Assembly (NCBI RefSeq): GCF_014694385.1
Contig: NZ_JAAOCA010000033.1
Span: 1-61,936, forward strand
Direction: 5' to 3'
DNA: 61,936 nucleotides
Origin: Pseudomonas typographi
Lineage (GTDB): Bacteria > Pseudomonadota > Gammaproteobacteria > Pseudomonadales > Pseudomonadaceae
Position 1 is the first letter of the stretch, and every line of letters begins with the position of its first letter. Positions 24,324 to 33,324 of this stretch are shown here, one piece after another. The translations under genes were made by a program, and so were the position numbers. The notes under the pieces were generated by a model. The model saw only the letters and a list, made by a program, of their open reading frames with translations. It did no database searches and was not told where the DNA came from.

Positions 24324-25506
24324 GAGCGGAACGAGGTGCCCCAGCCAGCCAGTGCCGGCCGAGGTGATCGATGCCGGTACAACCGGCCAGGTTCAGGCAG
24401 CGGCGCAGCTCGTCGGCGAGCAGATCCAGCGCTTTACCAGCACCGGCCTCCCCGCCCACCGCCACACCGTAGAGGGTGGCGCGGCCCAGCAGCACGGAGT
24501 CGGCGCCCAGGGCCAGCGCCTTGACGATGTCGCTGCCGCGGCGGATGCCCCCGTCGAGCAACAACTCCAGTTTGCCCCGGGCCACCGGCACGATCGCCTC
24601 GAGGGCATCGAGGCTGGCCAGGGCGCCGTCGAGCTGACGGCCACCGTGGTTGCTCACCACCACGCCGTCGAGCCCCAGGGCGATGCAGCGCTCGGCATCG
24701 GCCGGGTGCAGCACGCCTTTGAGCAGCAACCGCCCCTCCCACTGCTGGCGCAGCCGGGCCAGAAAGTCCCAGTCCAAGCCGGTATCCATCTGCTCGCCGA
24801 TGAACTTCATCGAGCCCAGCGCCGTGCGCTGCCCCTCGGGCAGATAGAGGTTGAGGTTGCCCACGGTGGGCAGGCCGTGCGGCCACAGTGCTTGGGCCAT
24901 CCAGCGTGGGTGGCGCAGCACGTCGAACCGGTTGCGCCAGCTGAGCACCCGTGGCCGGGTGAAGTTGCGCCGGTCCCACTCACGGTTGCCGAGCACCATC
25001 GCATCACTGGTCACCACCAGGTTGCGCACCCCGGCGGCGCGGGCCCGGGCCAGCAGGCTGGCCTGCACTGCCGGGTCGCGCATGGGGTATAGCTGGAACC
25101 ACAGGTTCACCCCAGGCACCCGCTCGGCAATGGTTTCCAGGGCCGCGCAGGCCACCGTGCTCAGGCAGAACGGCACGCCACGGGCTGTGGCAGCGCGGGC
25201 CAGGTGCAGGTCGGCATCCTTGTAAAGCATACCGTTGTAGCCGGTGGGGCCGATCATCAACGGCAAGGCCTGGGTTTCGCCCCACAGGCTGCGTTCGGTC
25301 GCCGGCGGCTGGCACGGCACCAGCGCCCGCGCGTGCAGGTGGCGCTCGGCGAAGGCCTGGCGGTTGCCGCTGAGGGTCTGTTCCTCTTCGGCGCCGCCGG
25401 CCAGGTATTCCCAGGCAAAATGCGGCAAACGCTGGCGGGCCATGGCCGCCAGCTCGGCAATGCTGTGCACCTGGGTGAGGTCACGGCCAGTGTGATAACG
25501 GCGCAT
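24298..25506 (-). CDS. FMN-dependent alpha-hydroxy-acid dehydrogenase/oxidase (LldD/MdlB family)
   Basis: A 402-residue TIM-barrel flavoenzyme oxidizing an L-2-hydroxy acid to the 2-keto acid. Motifs are RQRLPHFAWEYLAGGAEEE, the FMN loop MIGPTGYNGMLYKDAD and the catalytic SNHGGRQLDGA, whose His abstracts the alpha proton and whose Arg binds the carboxylate. LELLLDGGIRRGSDIVKALAL follows. All key residues are present. The substrate could be lactate, mandelate or an indole-derived hydroxy acid; the position next to the iac genes favours an aromatic hydroxy acid, but that is inference. Confidence 0.9.
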   Translation of the reverse strand: MRRYHTGRDLTQVHSIAELAAMARQRLPHFAWEYLAGGAEEEQTLSGNRQAFAERHLHARALVPCQPPATERSLWGETQALPLMIGPTGYNGMLYKDADLHLARAATARGVPFCLSTVACAALETIAERVPGVNLWFQLYPMRDPAVQASLLARARAAGVRNLVVTSDAMVLGNREWDRRNFTRPRVLSWRNRFDVLRHPRWMAQALWPHGLPTVGNLNLYLPEGQRTALGSMKFIGEQMDTGLDWDFLARLRQQWEGRLLLKGVLHPADAERCIALGLDGVVVSNHGGRQLDGALASLDALEAIVPVARGKLELLLDGGIRRGSDIVKALALGADSVLLGRATLYGVAVGGEAGAGKALDLLADELRRCLNLAGCTGIDHLGRHWLAGAPRSAHEPAHAPV

Positions 25507-25534
25507 CGGGCACCCCTTCTACAAGATAACAAAA

Positions 25535-25553
25535 GCCCGGCGAGCAACCGGGC
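25535..25553 (-). terminator. Hairpin between MHS transporter and FMN dehydrogenase
   Basis: GCCCGG (25535-25540) and CCGGGC (25548-25553) with a seven-base loop, followed on the minus strand by CTTTTG. It follows the transporter stop by 16 bases and may attenuate read-through into the dehydrogenase gene. Confidence 0.6.
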
Positions 25554-25569
25554 GAGGAAAACCATTCAC

Positions 25570-26862
25570 TCAAGCCGAGGTAGCGCGCATGGCGCGCGGC
25601 CGCCCCGGCAGCGTGAGCAGGGTCAGGCTGGTCAGCACCCCGAACAGTACCAGCATCAGCGCCACCGGCCAGGCGGCGTGCACACTGGCGAATAACCCAG
25701 TGGCAATCATCGGCGCGAAACCGCCTGCAAAGATCGAAGCAATCTCATGCCCCAGGGCCAGGCCGGTGTAACGCACATGGGTAGGGAACAATTCGGCCAT
25801 CAGCGCTGGCTGGGTGCCGATCATCGCACCGTGGCTGATCGGTAAGCCGAGGACCAGCGCCAGGTACACCAGCGCCGGCTGGTGGGTGTCGAACAGCCAG
25901 AAGAATGGAAACGCCAGCACCACCAACCCGACCGAGCCAAAGGCGTACACGGCGCGACGGCCGATCACATCCGAGAGCCAGCCCCAGAACAAGATGCTGA
26001 ATGCCTCCAGCACCATGGCAAGCATCACCCCGGCCAGCACGACCTGGGTCGCCAGGCCACTGAACTTGGCATAGGCCATGGAAAACGCCAGGAAGATATA
26101 CGCCCCGCCGTTCTCCGCCAAGCGCAGGCCCATGGCTTGCAACACTGCCTTGGGGTGTTCGCGCAGCACCTGCCACACCGGCAGGTGTTGCACCGCGGCG
26201 GCCGGGGCGGCTTCTTGCTGAAAGTCACGGCTTTCCGGCAAACGCCGGCGGATGTACAGCCCCACACCGAAAATCAGCACGCTGGCCAAGAAGGGCACAC
26301 GCCAGCCCCAGCTCATGAACGCCTCATTGGGCAGCAACTGCACGGCATAGAAGGCCGCGGCCGACAGCACGAAACCGCCGCTTACACCCAGCTGGCTCCA
26401 GGCGGCATAGAAACCGGCCTTTCCCGGCGGGGCATTCTCGCTGAGCATCAACACGCCGCCGCCCCATTCACCGCCCGAGGCCACGCCCTGCACCACACGC
26501 AGCAATACCAGCGCCAACGGCGCAAGGTAGCCGGCCTGGGCAAAGGTGGGAAGCAGGCCCATGAGAAAGGTGGCGATGCCCATCAGCGCCAGGGTGATCA
26601 CCAGCGCGCGCTTGCGCCCGTGGCGGTCACCGATGTGGCCGAACAGTACCCCGCCGACCGGCCGGGCGACGAAGCCGACCGCAAAGCCAGCGAAGGCGCC
26701 CAGCGTGCCAAGCACCGGGTCGGTGCCGGCGGGGAAGAATAACGGCCCGAACACCAGTGCGGCGGCGGTGCCATAGAGAAAGAAGTCGTACCATTCAAGC
26801 GCGTTGCCGATCACCGAGGCGACTACGATGCGGCGCAGGGACTGAGGCGTTTGCGCGGTCAT
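25570..26862 (-). CDS. MHS-family MFS transporter (proton symporter for an organic acid)
   Basis: A 430-residue twelve-helix transporter. It starts LRRIVVASVIGNALEWYDFFLYG, and the loop GHIGDRHGRKRAL is the signature of metabolite:H+ symporters such as ShiA, KgtP and ProP. VVQGVASGGEWGGGVLML is also typical. The ATG at 26862 is chosen because GGAGGG lies nine bases upstream; the ATG at 26871 is too close to it. It probably imports a carboxylate handled by the adjacent catabolic genes, with the OprD porin giving outer-membrane entry. Confidence 0.9.
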   Translation of the reverse strand: MTAQTPQSLRRIVVASVIGNALEWYDFFLYGTAAALVFGPLFFPAGTDPVLGTLGAFAGFAVGFVARPVGGVLFGHIGDRHGRKRALVITLALMGIATFLMGLLPTFAQAGYLAPLALVLLRVVQGVASGGEWGGGVLMLSENAPPGKAGFYAAWSQLGVSGGFVLSAAAFYAVQLLPNEAFMSWGWRVPFLASVLIFGVGLYIRRRLPESRDFQQEAAPAAAVQHLPVWQVLREHPKAVLQAMGLRLAENGGAYIFLAFSMAYAKFSGLATQVVLAGVMLAMVLEAFSILFWGWLSDVIGRRAVYAFGSVGLVVLAFPFFWLFDTHQPALVYLALVLGLPISHGAMIGTQPALMAELFPTHVRYTGLALGHEIASIFAGGFAPMIATGLFASVHAAWPVALMLVLFGVLTSLTLLTLPGRPRAMRATSA

Positions 26863-26933
26863 GGTTAGCATCCCTCCAGGGGTGAGAACAGTAGGCGCGC
26901 AGCCAGGCTGCGCGCCTGCGGGGCGCCGGCGGG

Positions 26934-28178
26934 TTACCAGACCTTCCAGGTGTAGGTGGTGTAGAACCGGTTCTCCTGGAAGTCATCGCCGAAGTTCTGC
27001 TGCACCAGGTAGTTCTTCCATTCGAAGCCCAGGCCCTTGAGCGGGCCGCTCTGCACCACGTAGCGCAGGGCCAGGTCCCGTTCGTTCTCGTGGCCATCTG
27101 ACAGGTTGCCGCTGCGCAAGATGTCGGTGCCCTTGATGTAGCGGGTGCTGAAGGTCAGCCCAGGGATGCCCCAGCCGACGAAGTCGTAGCTGTAACCCAG
27201 GCCCACCGAGCGTTCCTGCGGGCGCATGAACGGCTGGTTGGCCCAGTTGAGCAGGTAGAACTGCGGGATGTAGCCATTGGGCGTGGGGAAGATGCTGGTG
27301 CCGTACATGCGCTGGTAGGCCAGGGTGAACTTGTGGGGGCCCTTGCTCAGGGCAAAGCCAGCGCTCAGCGCGCGGTTGTCGATCTCGCCGTTCAGGGCCT
27401 TGCCGTCTTCGTTGTTGTCGAACCAGCGCACGTCGGTGCGCAGCTTGTAGCCTTCACCGAGGTCCGCCAGGTGCACCAGCCCGTAGTACTGCTGCTTGTA
27501 GATGTCGTGCATCACCCCGTAGAAATAACTGGCCTGCAGGCTTTTGGTCACGTTGTAGGTCGCCCCGCCGAAGTCCAGGCCGTCGCTATCGAGGTTGTCG
27601 GTAGAGCCATATTTGTACAATTTTTCGTGGTCGGAGGATTCACGCGTAACCGCCGACCAGAAGCGCCCAGCGGTCAGGGTCAGGTCGGGGATTTCCTTCG
27701 ACTCGATCACCGCGCCCTGGAAGATGGTGTCGAGCTGGCGGCTGGGGTCGTGCCAGGCGATCGGCAGCTCAGGGCGCATGTCGCCGATCTTCAGTTCGGT
27801 TTTGGAATACTTCATCTTGAAGGTAGCGCCGCCCCGGCTATAGTCGTCCGGCACGCCATTTTTGGCATCGTACGGCAGCGAGCCGTCGTTGCCCTTGGCA
27901 TCGAATACGTAGGCGTACTGGGCGTCCAGGTCGAGGCCGAAGGCCAGCGGCGTATCGGTGTAGCCAGAGGTGAACTGGAGGTCGAAGCCCTGCGACCAGT
28001 TACCGACCTTGTTGGTGGTGGCACCGCTTTCGGTGTAGTTGCGGTCGAGCCAAAGGTTCTTGGCGTCTACCTTCAGGTGGCTGTCGTCCCAGATGTCGGC
28101 ATAGGCGCCCATCGGCACGGCGGCCAGGCCCAGCAACCCCATGACTTTCAAATTGTGCGCAATCGACGAGTACAACAT
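26934..28178 (-). CDS. OprD-family outer-membrane porin
   Basis: A 414-residue beta-barrel porin for a specific small substrate. The signal peptide (KVMGLLGLAAVPMGAYA) is cut before DIWDDSHLKVDAKNLWLDRNY, the standard mature start of OprD proteins. Family motifs such as GFDLQFTSGYTDTPLAFGLDL and LRYVVQSGPLKGLGFEWKNY and the final strand ending YTWKVW are present. It sits between iacG and the MHS transporter on the same strand. A role in uptake of indole-acetate or another aromatic acid is likely but unproven. Confidence 0.93.
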   Translation of the reverse strand: MLYSSIAHNLKVMGLLGLAAVPMGAYADIWDDSHLKVDAKNLWLDRNYTESGATTNKVGNWSQGFDLQFTSGYTDTPLAFGLDLDAQYAYVFDAKGNDGSLPYDAKNGVPDDYSRGGATFKMKYSKTELKIGDMRPELPIAWHDPSRQLDTIFQGAVIESKEIPDLTLTAGRFWSAVTRESSDHEKLYKYGSTDNLDSDGLDFGGATYNVTKSLQASYFYGVMHDIYKQQYYGLVHLADLGEGYKLRTDVRWFDNNEDGKALNGEIDNRALSAGFALSKGPHKFTLAYQRMYGTSIFPTPNGYIPQFYLLNWANQPFMRPQERSVGLGYSYDFVGWGIPGLTFSTRYIKGTDILRSGNLSDGHENERDLALRYVVQSGPLKGLGFEWKNYLVQQNFGDDFQENRFYTTYTWKVW

Positions 28179-28380
28179 GTCACGGCCCCTTTCATAGCCC
28201 GCGGTGCGGGCCTTTTCGATGTGTGAGCAGATCAACGAAGCGGAACTCGGCAGGAAGACGCGGCGCGCTCTGTGGCGGCGCTCACGTTGTGGCGGGGTAC
28301 GGTGCCCCTTGCGCGGCTCCCTCAGGGGGCCGGGCCTGCTATTGCTCTTGTTGTTTTCAAGCAGTGGTAACGCAGGTGGT

Positions 28381-28878
28381 TCAGACCGCCTTGGAGTGCT
28401 CGCACAGGCGGTGGTAAGCGCGGTTGAAATACACCAGGCCTTCATCGGCACCGCCCTGGCGGATGCTCTGGATCTGGCAGTAGAAAATGCTGTGCGAGCC
28501 CACCTCATGCACCTGGGTGATACGGCAGTCGAAGTTCACCAGCGCCTCGAGCATCACCGGCGCACCGCTTTCCAGGGTGGTCCAGGGGGTGCTGGCGAAG
28601 CGCTCGTCCATCGTCAGTGCCTTGCTGGCAAAGGCACCGGACAACGCCAGGTGGGTGCCGGCCAGCACATTCACGCACAGCGTGCCGTTGGCCTTGAACT
28701 GGGTGTTGGAATGGGACGCACGGTTCATGCACACCAGCAAGGTGGGCGGTTCGTCGGTCACGCTGCACACCGCCGAGGCGGTGAAGCCGAAGCGCCCCGC
28801 GGGGCCGTCGGTGGTGATCACCGACACGGCGCCGCCGAGCAAGGCCATGGCGTTACGAAAATCAGCTACATCGACCAT
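28381..28878 (-). CDS. iacG: Flavin reductase IacG
   Basis: A 165-residue flavin reductase of the HpaC type that uses NAD(P)H to make reduced flavin for a partner monooxygenase, here IacA. Motifs are DFRNAMALLGGAVSVITTDG, then TASAVCSVTDEPPTLLVC and SHSIFYCQIQSI. The ATG follows AGGAGG by five bases. It is last in the ordered minus-strand series iacHABICDEFG, matching the order known from P. putida 1290. About 200 bases separate it from the porin gene. Confidence 0.88.
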   Translation of the reverse strand: MVDVADFRNAMALLGGAVSVITTDGPAGRFGFTASAVCSVTDEPPTLLVCMNRASHSNTQFKANGTLCVNVLAGTHLALSGAFASKALTMDERFASTPWTTLESGAPVMLEALVNFDCRITQVHEVGSHSIFYCQIQSIRQGGADEGLVYFNRAYHRLCEHSKAV

Positions 28879-28888
28879 GGAGTCCTCC

Positions 28889-29842
28889 TCAGATGTCGAG
28901 CACGAGTTTTTTTGACTTCGCCCGCGAGCAACACACCAGGATCTGGTCATTGCCGGCTTTTTCGTCATCGGTCAGGTACACGTCGCGGTGGTCGGGCTCG
29001 CCTTCGAGCACGTCGCACAGGCAACTGCCGCACACGCCCTGCTCGCAGGAAATCGGAATGTCGATGCCCACCGCGGTCAGCGCCTGCAGAATGCTTTGGC
29101 CCTCGGCCACCTGCACGGTCTTGCCGCTACGCGCGGCCACCACTTCGAAGCCTTCACCACTGGCGTCGACCTCGGCCTGGAAGTACTCCTTGTGGATGTG
29201 GTCTTCGGCATAGCCCTGCTGGCGCGCGCCGTCGATCACCCAGTCCATGAAGCCAGCCGGCCCACAGGTGTACATGTGCACGCGAGCCCGGCCTTGGCCC
29301 AAAACGGCGGCCAGGTCGAGGCGGCCATGCTCGTCATCGAAGTGGGTGACCACCTTGCTGGCGAACGGCGCGCTGCCCAGTTCGGCGAGGAATGCACTGT
29401 GGTTGCGCGAGCGCCCGCAGTAATGCAACTCGAACGCGTCACCGCGCTGTTCCAGGGCATAGGCCATGGCGATCATCGGGGTAATGCCGATGCCGCCGCC
29501 CAACAGGATCGAGCGGGTGGCGCCTTCAGCCAGCGGGAACAGGTTGCGCGGGGCGCTGATCTGCACCTGCCGGCCTTCGAGCAAATGGGCGTGCACGCCG
29601 GCAGACCCACCGCGGGAGGCCGGGTCTTTGAGTACGCCCAGGCGGTAAACGCTGGCGTCGGCCGGGTCGCTGCACAGCGAGTATTGGCGCACCAGACCTG
29701 GGGCAATGTGGATGTCTACGTGGGCGCCCGCGTCGAACAGTGGTAGCGCGGCGCCGTCGGCCCGGGTCAAGTCGAGCACGACGACGCCGTCGCCCTGCAG
29801 TTCACGCTTGCGCACGATCACATCGAGAAGTTGTTCAGCCAT
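28889..29842 (-). CDS. iacF: Ferredoxin reductase component IacF (PDR/VanB family)
   Basis: A 317-residue electron-transfer protein. The flavin domain has RQYSLCS, the NAD domain has LGGGIGITPMIAMAYAL, and a C-terminal plant-type [2Fe-2S] domain has Cys266, Cys271, Cys274 and Cys304. It passes electrons from NADH to the IacC/IacD Rieske dioxygenase. All domains are complete, in the class IA phthalate-dioxygenase-reductase order. It is encoded ten bases before iacG and 22 bases after iacE. Confidence 0.92.
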   Translation of the reverse strand: MAEQLLDVIVRKRELQGDGVVVLDLTRADGAALPLFDAGAHVDIHIAPGLVRQYSLCSDPADASVYRLGVLKDPASRGGSAGVHAHLLEGRQVQISAPRNLFPLAEGATRSILLGGGIGITPMIAMAYALEQRGDAFELHYCGRSRNHSAFLAELGSAPFASKVVTHFDDEHGRLDLAAVLGQGRARVHMYTCGPAGFMDWVIDGARQQGYAEDHIHKEYFQAEVDASGEGFEVVAARSGKTVQVAEGQSILQALTAVGIDIPISCEQGVCGSCLCDVLEGEPDHRDVYLTDDEKAGNDQILVCCSRAKSKKLVLDI

Positions 29843-29864
29843 CGCGAATCACCCTCCTTCAGGG

Positions 29865-30605
29865 TCAGCGCATGAACAGCCCGCCGTTCACGTCCCAAGT
29901 CGCCCCGGTGGTGAAGTAGGCTTCGGGACGCGCCAGTTGCACGATTAGGTCACCGAGAAAACCCGCATCGCCCAGGCGCTGTACCGGGATGTTGCCCAGT
30001 AGCCCTTGCAGGCGTTCGGCTGGCACCGCAGCATGCACCGCCGGGGAGTCGATCGGGCCCGGGGCGATGGCGTTAACGGTCACGCCGCGGGCGGCGAACT
30101 CCTTGGCGAAGATCTTGGTCAGGGTGATGATCGCGCCCTTGCTCGCGGCGTAGTGGGCACCGGTGGCGGTGCCGCCGTTCTGCCCGGCCAGCGAGGCCAT
30201 GTTGATGATCCGCCCGTAGCCCTGCTGGGCGAGGTAGGCACCCAACACCTGGCAGCCGAGGAACACGCTGCGCAGGTTCAGGCCCACCACGGCGTCGAAC
30301 TCTTCCGGGCTGATCTGCATCAGCGGGGTGGTTTTGGTCACCGCGGCGTTATTGATCACCACGTGCAGCGCGCCGAAACGCACCAGCACCTGAGCCAGGA
30401 CGCTTTCGAAGTCAGCCTTGCTCGCCACATCGAGCTGCACCGCCAGCGTGTGCTCGCCGCTGGCGTCGAGTTGCGCGGCCACCCCCTGGGCGGCCTTCAG
30501 ATTGCGGTCGCTGACCACCACCTGGTAACCGGCCGTCAGCAGTTGGGCGCAAAAGCGCGCGCCCAAGCCTTGGCCGGCCCCGGTGACCAATGCCACATGC
30601 GTCAT
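29865..30605 (-). CDS. iacE: Short-chain dehydrogenase IacE
   Basis: A 246-residue SDR with the cofactor motif TGAGQGLG, NNAAV, the catalytic Ser in NMASLAGQ, and YAASKG (Tyr-xxx-Lys). In the iac pathway IacE works after IacA on the oxidized indole-acetate, towards dioxindole-3-acetate. The ATG at 30605 is preferred to the longer frame at 30620, which would overlap iacD. Gene order supports the symbol; the fold alone would not. Confidence 0.88.
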   Translation of the reverse strand: MTHVALVTGAGQGLGARFCAQLLTAGYQVVVSDRNLKAAQGVAAQLDASGEHTLAVQLDVASKADFESVLAQVLVRFGALHVVINNAAVTKTTPLMQISPEEFDAVVGLNLRSVFLGCQVLGAYLAQQGYGRIINMASLAGQNGGTATGAHYAASKGAIITLTKIFAKEFAARGVTVNAIAPGPIDSPAVHAAVPAERLQGLLGNIPVQRLGDAGFLGDLIVQLARPEAYFTTGATWDVNGGLFMR

Positions 30606-30616
30606 GCTCGCCCCCG

Positions 30617-31093
30617 TCACAGGATGTAGCCGATGCCCGCCAGGGCATCGTCGCTGTTGATCAGGCTCACCAACTTGCGCTGTATCCTGAAACCGCGCTC
30701 TGCGCGCACCAGCTCGTACACCAGGTCCGCGCTGTAGTGCTTGAGGGTTTCCTTGCGGAACTCGCGCACGTTCTGCGCACAGCGCACGGTCACGTTCACG
30801 CCGTCGTCGAAGAGCACGCGAAAGCGCGAGATCGTGCGCACGGTGCGCGGCTGCGGGCTGGTGGAGATCGACTCGCCGCCAATCAGGCGCTGCACGCGCA
30901 GCTGGCGCATGTGATGGTCGTCGTAGGCGTAGTTCAGGGTGTTCTCGAAGTCAGTCGCCTTGGGGTCGATCGGGATGATGTAGGTACCCTTCTCGGTCCA
31001 CAGCGTGAGCCAGCCGTCGTATTCACCGTGGTCGAGCATGTCGCCTTCCTGCCAGATGAAGGCAGTCACTTCTTGCAGCAGTTGCAGGTTCAT
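30617..31093 (-). CDS. iacD: Aromatic-ring dioxygenase small (beta) subunit IacD
   Basis: A 158-residue protein of the cystatin-like ring-hydroxylating dioxygenase beta family. It starts MNLQLLQEVTAFIWQEGDML and has LTLWTEKGTYIIPID and SRFRVLFDDGVNVTVRC. It is structural and packs with IacC as a heteromultimer. GGAGAA lies upstream of the ATG. It is 15 bases after iacC. Confidence 0.92.
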   Translation of the reverse strand: MNLQLLQEVTAFIWQEGDMLDHGEYDGWLTLWTEKGTYIIPIDPKATDFENTLNYAYDDHHMRQLRVQRLIGGESISTSPQPRTVRTISRFRVLFDDGVNVTVRCAQNVREFRKETLKHYSADLVYELVRAERGFRIQRKLVSLINSDDALAGIGYIL

Positions 31094-31108
31094 AAGGTTC
31101 TCCACGGG

Positions 31109-32383
31109 TCAGGCTTGCATCATCTTTTTCCACTGCTGGTAGGCCGCGCGCATGCCGGTTTCGGCACTCACGTCAGACACCAGGCCGTCTTCGCTGGGCT
31201 TCTCGCCCGGCAGCCCGCGGTTGAGCATGATCCACAGGTCTTCGCCGGCCTTGGCGCCCTTCTGCACCCGCTCCCAGGCTTCGGAGTCGTCCGGGGTGCC
31301 GAAGCCCATCGGCCCCTGGAAGTGTTCATGCAGGCGCAGGCGGTAACGGTTGGCCGCGGCCGGGGCACCGTCCATGGTGATCACCGAGTGATGGATTTCG
31401 GTTTCGTGCACCGAGATCGGTTGCAGCACGCGGAAGAACGCCATCGAGCAGGCCACGTTCGGGAACAGGTTCAAGTTGAAGCCGGTGCCGCCCACGGCGC
31501 GGACGATGCGGCGCACCTGTGGCTCGTCGATGCCTTCTTCGCGCAGCTCGGCGGCCAGGGCTTCGAAGCGCTCGGGGATGGGTCTGTCCAGGTCCGCCTC
31601 GAGGTCGATCAGGTCGGGGATCATCACCATCACGCTATGGCCGTTGCCGAGGTCTTCAACGTAGCCGGGGCCTTTGACGAAGTCGAACAGCTCCAAGGTC
31701 TGCTCATCCACCGAGCTCAGGAAGCTCTTGTGCACCAGCGGGAAGTGGTAGGCATCGGTGGTGTTCTCGAGTTGGATCTTCCAGTTGCCAGGGAAGCGAA
31801 AGCGGTGCTCGCCCGGCACCTTGATGCCGTACCCAGCGCCCTGCTTCATGAACAGGTCCATCCACTTTTTGGCGGGGCCGAGGAAGTCCACCAACGGCTC
31901 GATGTCGTGCTTGAAGGTCGCGAAGATCATCCCGGCGTAGCTTTCGGTACGCAGGCTCACCAGCGGCAGCTCGGCCTTATCTATGCAGTCGCCGTAGCTC
32001 TCCGGGTGCGGGATACCGCGCAGCGAACCGTCCAGTGCATAGCCCCAGCCGTGGTACGGGCAGACGAAGCTGTTGGTCTTGCCCTTTTTGTGCTCGCACA
32101 CCGTGGCGCCACGGTGGCGGCAGCGGTTGAGCAGCACGTGTACGTCTTTTTTGCGGTCACGGACCACAATCACTGGCTGCTTGCCTATGTACGTGGTCTT
32201 GTAGCTGCCGTTGTCGGGAATTTCGCTGGCGTGGGCGACCCACACCCAAGTGCTGTGAAAGATCTTCGCCAGCTCTGCGTCGAACAGCGCCGGGTCGTTG
32301 TACAGCGAAGTATGCACGCGGTCGCTCTGCACCAGCTCGGCAGGGTCCACGGCCAGGTTGATGGCGGGAATCAGATTGCTCAC
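31109..32383 (-). CDS. iacC: Rieske dioxygenase large (alpha) subunit IacC
   Basis: A 424-residue ring-hydroxylating dioxygenase. The Rieske [2Fe-2S] ligands are Cys88 and His90 (NRCRHRG) and Cys108 and His111 (CPYHGWGY). The mononuclear iron site is Asp210-Ala-Tyr-His213-x4-His218. With IacD and IacF it acts late in conversion of indole-3-acetate towards catechol. The start is a GTG with AGGAGA six bases upstream. All metal ligands are intact, so the enzyme should be active. Confidence 0.95.
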   Translation of the reverse strand: MSNLIPAINLAVDPAELVQSDRVHTSLYNDPALFDAELAKIFHSTWVWVAHASEIPDNGSYKTTYIGKQPVIVVRDRKKDVHVLLNRCRHRGATVCEHKKGKTNSFVCPYHGWGYALDGSLRGIPHPESYGDCIDKAELPLVSLRTESYAGMIFATFKHDIEPLVDFLGPAKKWMDLFMKQGAGYGIKVPGEHRFRFPGNWKIQLENTTDAYHFPLVHKSFLSSVDEQTLELFDFVKGPGYVEDLGNGHSVMVMIPDLIDLEADLDRPIPERFEALAAELREEGIDEPQVRRIVRAVGGTGFNLNLFPNVACSMAFFRVLQPISVHETEIHHSVITMDGAPAAANRYRLRLHEHFQGPMGFGTPDDSEAWERVQKGAKAGEDLWIMLNRGLPGEKPSEDGLVSDVSAETGMRAAYQQWKKMMQA

Positions 32384-32420
32384 GGTGTCTCCTCGTCGGC
32401 GCTTGGGCCGGCCGTTCAGT

Positions 32421-32933
32421 TCATTCTTCAGGGGTGGGCACCGGCAACGGCGCCTCGCTGTTCCAGGTCGATACCGGGCGGCCGAACAGGTTTTCGGTCT
32501 GGAAGTGCGCCATGCGCCAGTGCCCTTCTTCGAGGGCGAAGCGCACGTGCAGGCGCGCCGCGTTCAAGTGCGAGGCGCCGCTGGCGAAGGTGCTGGCCTG
32601 CAACATCACCCAGCTGCCGAGCGCCTCATCGCCCTTCACCTGGATCAGCTCGCTGGTGAGAAAATGCACGTTCAGGGCAAAGTGCGCGGGCGGCTTCATG
32701 TAGCTGGAGAACATCGCCCGGATCGCCTCGCGGCCACGGTAACCGCCAAAGCTATGGGCGTACCGGGCGCCCTTGCCTTCCCACACGGCTTCAGCGGTGA
32801 ACAGCCCGGCCAATTCATCGAGCGGGGTGCGTTCATCGAGGGCATCGCACAGCACCATGTAACGGTTCATGCAGGCGCGCACGGCGTGTTCGCTTTCGAA
32901 GCGGCGCAGGCGTGCTTGGTCCTGTTCGGTCAT
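32421..32933 (-). CDS. iacI: SnoaL-like protein IacI
   Basis: A 170-residue protein of the nuclear-transport-factor-2-like fold. It has ESEHAVRACMNRYMVLCDALDE, then LFTAEAVWEGKG and FALEEGHWRMAHFQTENLF. In the iac cluster IacI is a small accessory protein needed for efficient degradation, with no proven reaction. It sits between iacB and iacC, as in known iac clusters, 10 bases after iacB. The fold is certain; the role is from gene order. Confidence 0.88.
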   Translation of the reverse strand: MTEQDQARLRRFESEHAVRACMNRYMVLCDALDERTPLDELAGLFTAEAVWEGKGARYAHSFGGYRGREAIRAMFSSYMKPPAHFALNVHFLTSELIQVKGDEALGSWVMLQASTFASGASHLNAARLHVRFALEEGHWRMAHFQTENLFGRPVSTWNSEAPLPVPTPEE

Positions 32934-32943
32934 GGCGGCGTAC

Positions 32944-33306
32944 TCAACTGCGCTGGATGATCAGTTCGCGGCCCACCCGGGCCTCCACTTTGGCGTAACG
33001 CCAAAGCTTGTACGGGCCATCGCCCACTGCGGTGGTGCGGAACAGGTTGCAGGCAGCGTGCACCGTTTCCACGTCCGGCACGTCAGCCAGCAGGTAGGTG
33101 GTCCAGGGGAACCCATCGGAGGGGCCGACCATGCTCTGGTCGTCGTCCATATTGCCGAGCACGCTCACCCCGGCCAGATCGTGGATGCCGTTCCACATGG
33201 CGCTGAACGCGCCCCACACCTGCAGTTGTTCATCACGCGGGGCGTTGAAGAAATTCTGGTTGATGCCCATGCAGAACAACACGCGCAATGGTTTTTTCTC
33301 GCTCAT
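32944..33306 (-). CDS. iacB: IacB, small protein of the indole-acetate pathway
   Basis: A 120-residue protein that begins KPLRVLFCMGINQNFFNAP and carries VHAACNLFRTTAVGDGPYKLWRY. It resembles the dimeric alpha-beta barrel type. No catalytic motif is obvious. Position between iacA and iacI identifies it as IacB, whose role in the pathway is not settled. It is encoded 18 bases after iacA with a clear ATG. Confidence 0.85.
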   Translation of the reverse strand: MSEKKPLRVLFCMGINQNFFNAPRDEQLQVWGAFSAMWNGIHDLAGVSVLGNMDDDQSMVGPSDGFPWTTYLLADVPDVETVHAACNLFRTTAVGDGPYKLWRYAKVEARVGRELIIQRS

Positions 33307-33324
33307 AAAGCAATCCTCGAAAAA

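Noticed and set aside
30590..32659. A 689-codon open frame on the plus strand across iacC and iacD
   Set aside because: It is antisense to strongly supported Rieske dioxygenase genes and its translation is low-complexity and His/Gln/Val rich, a by-product of GC-biased codons.
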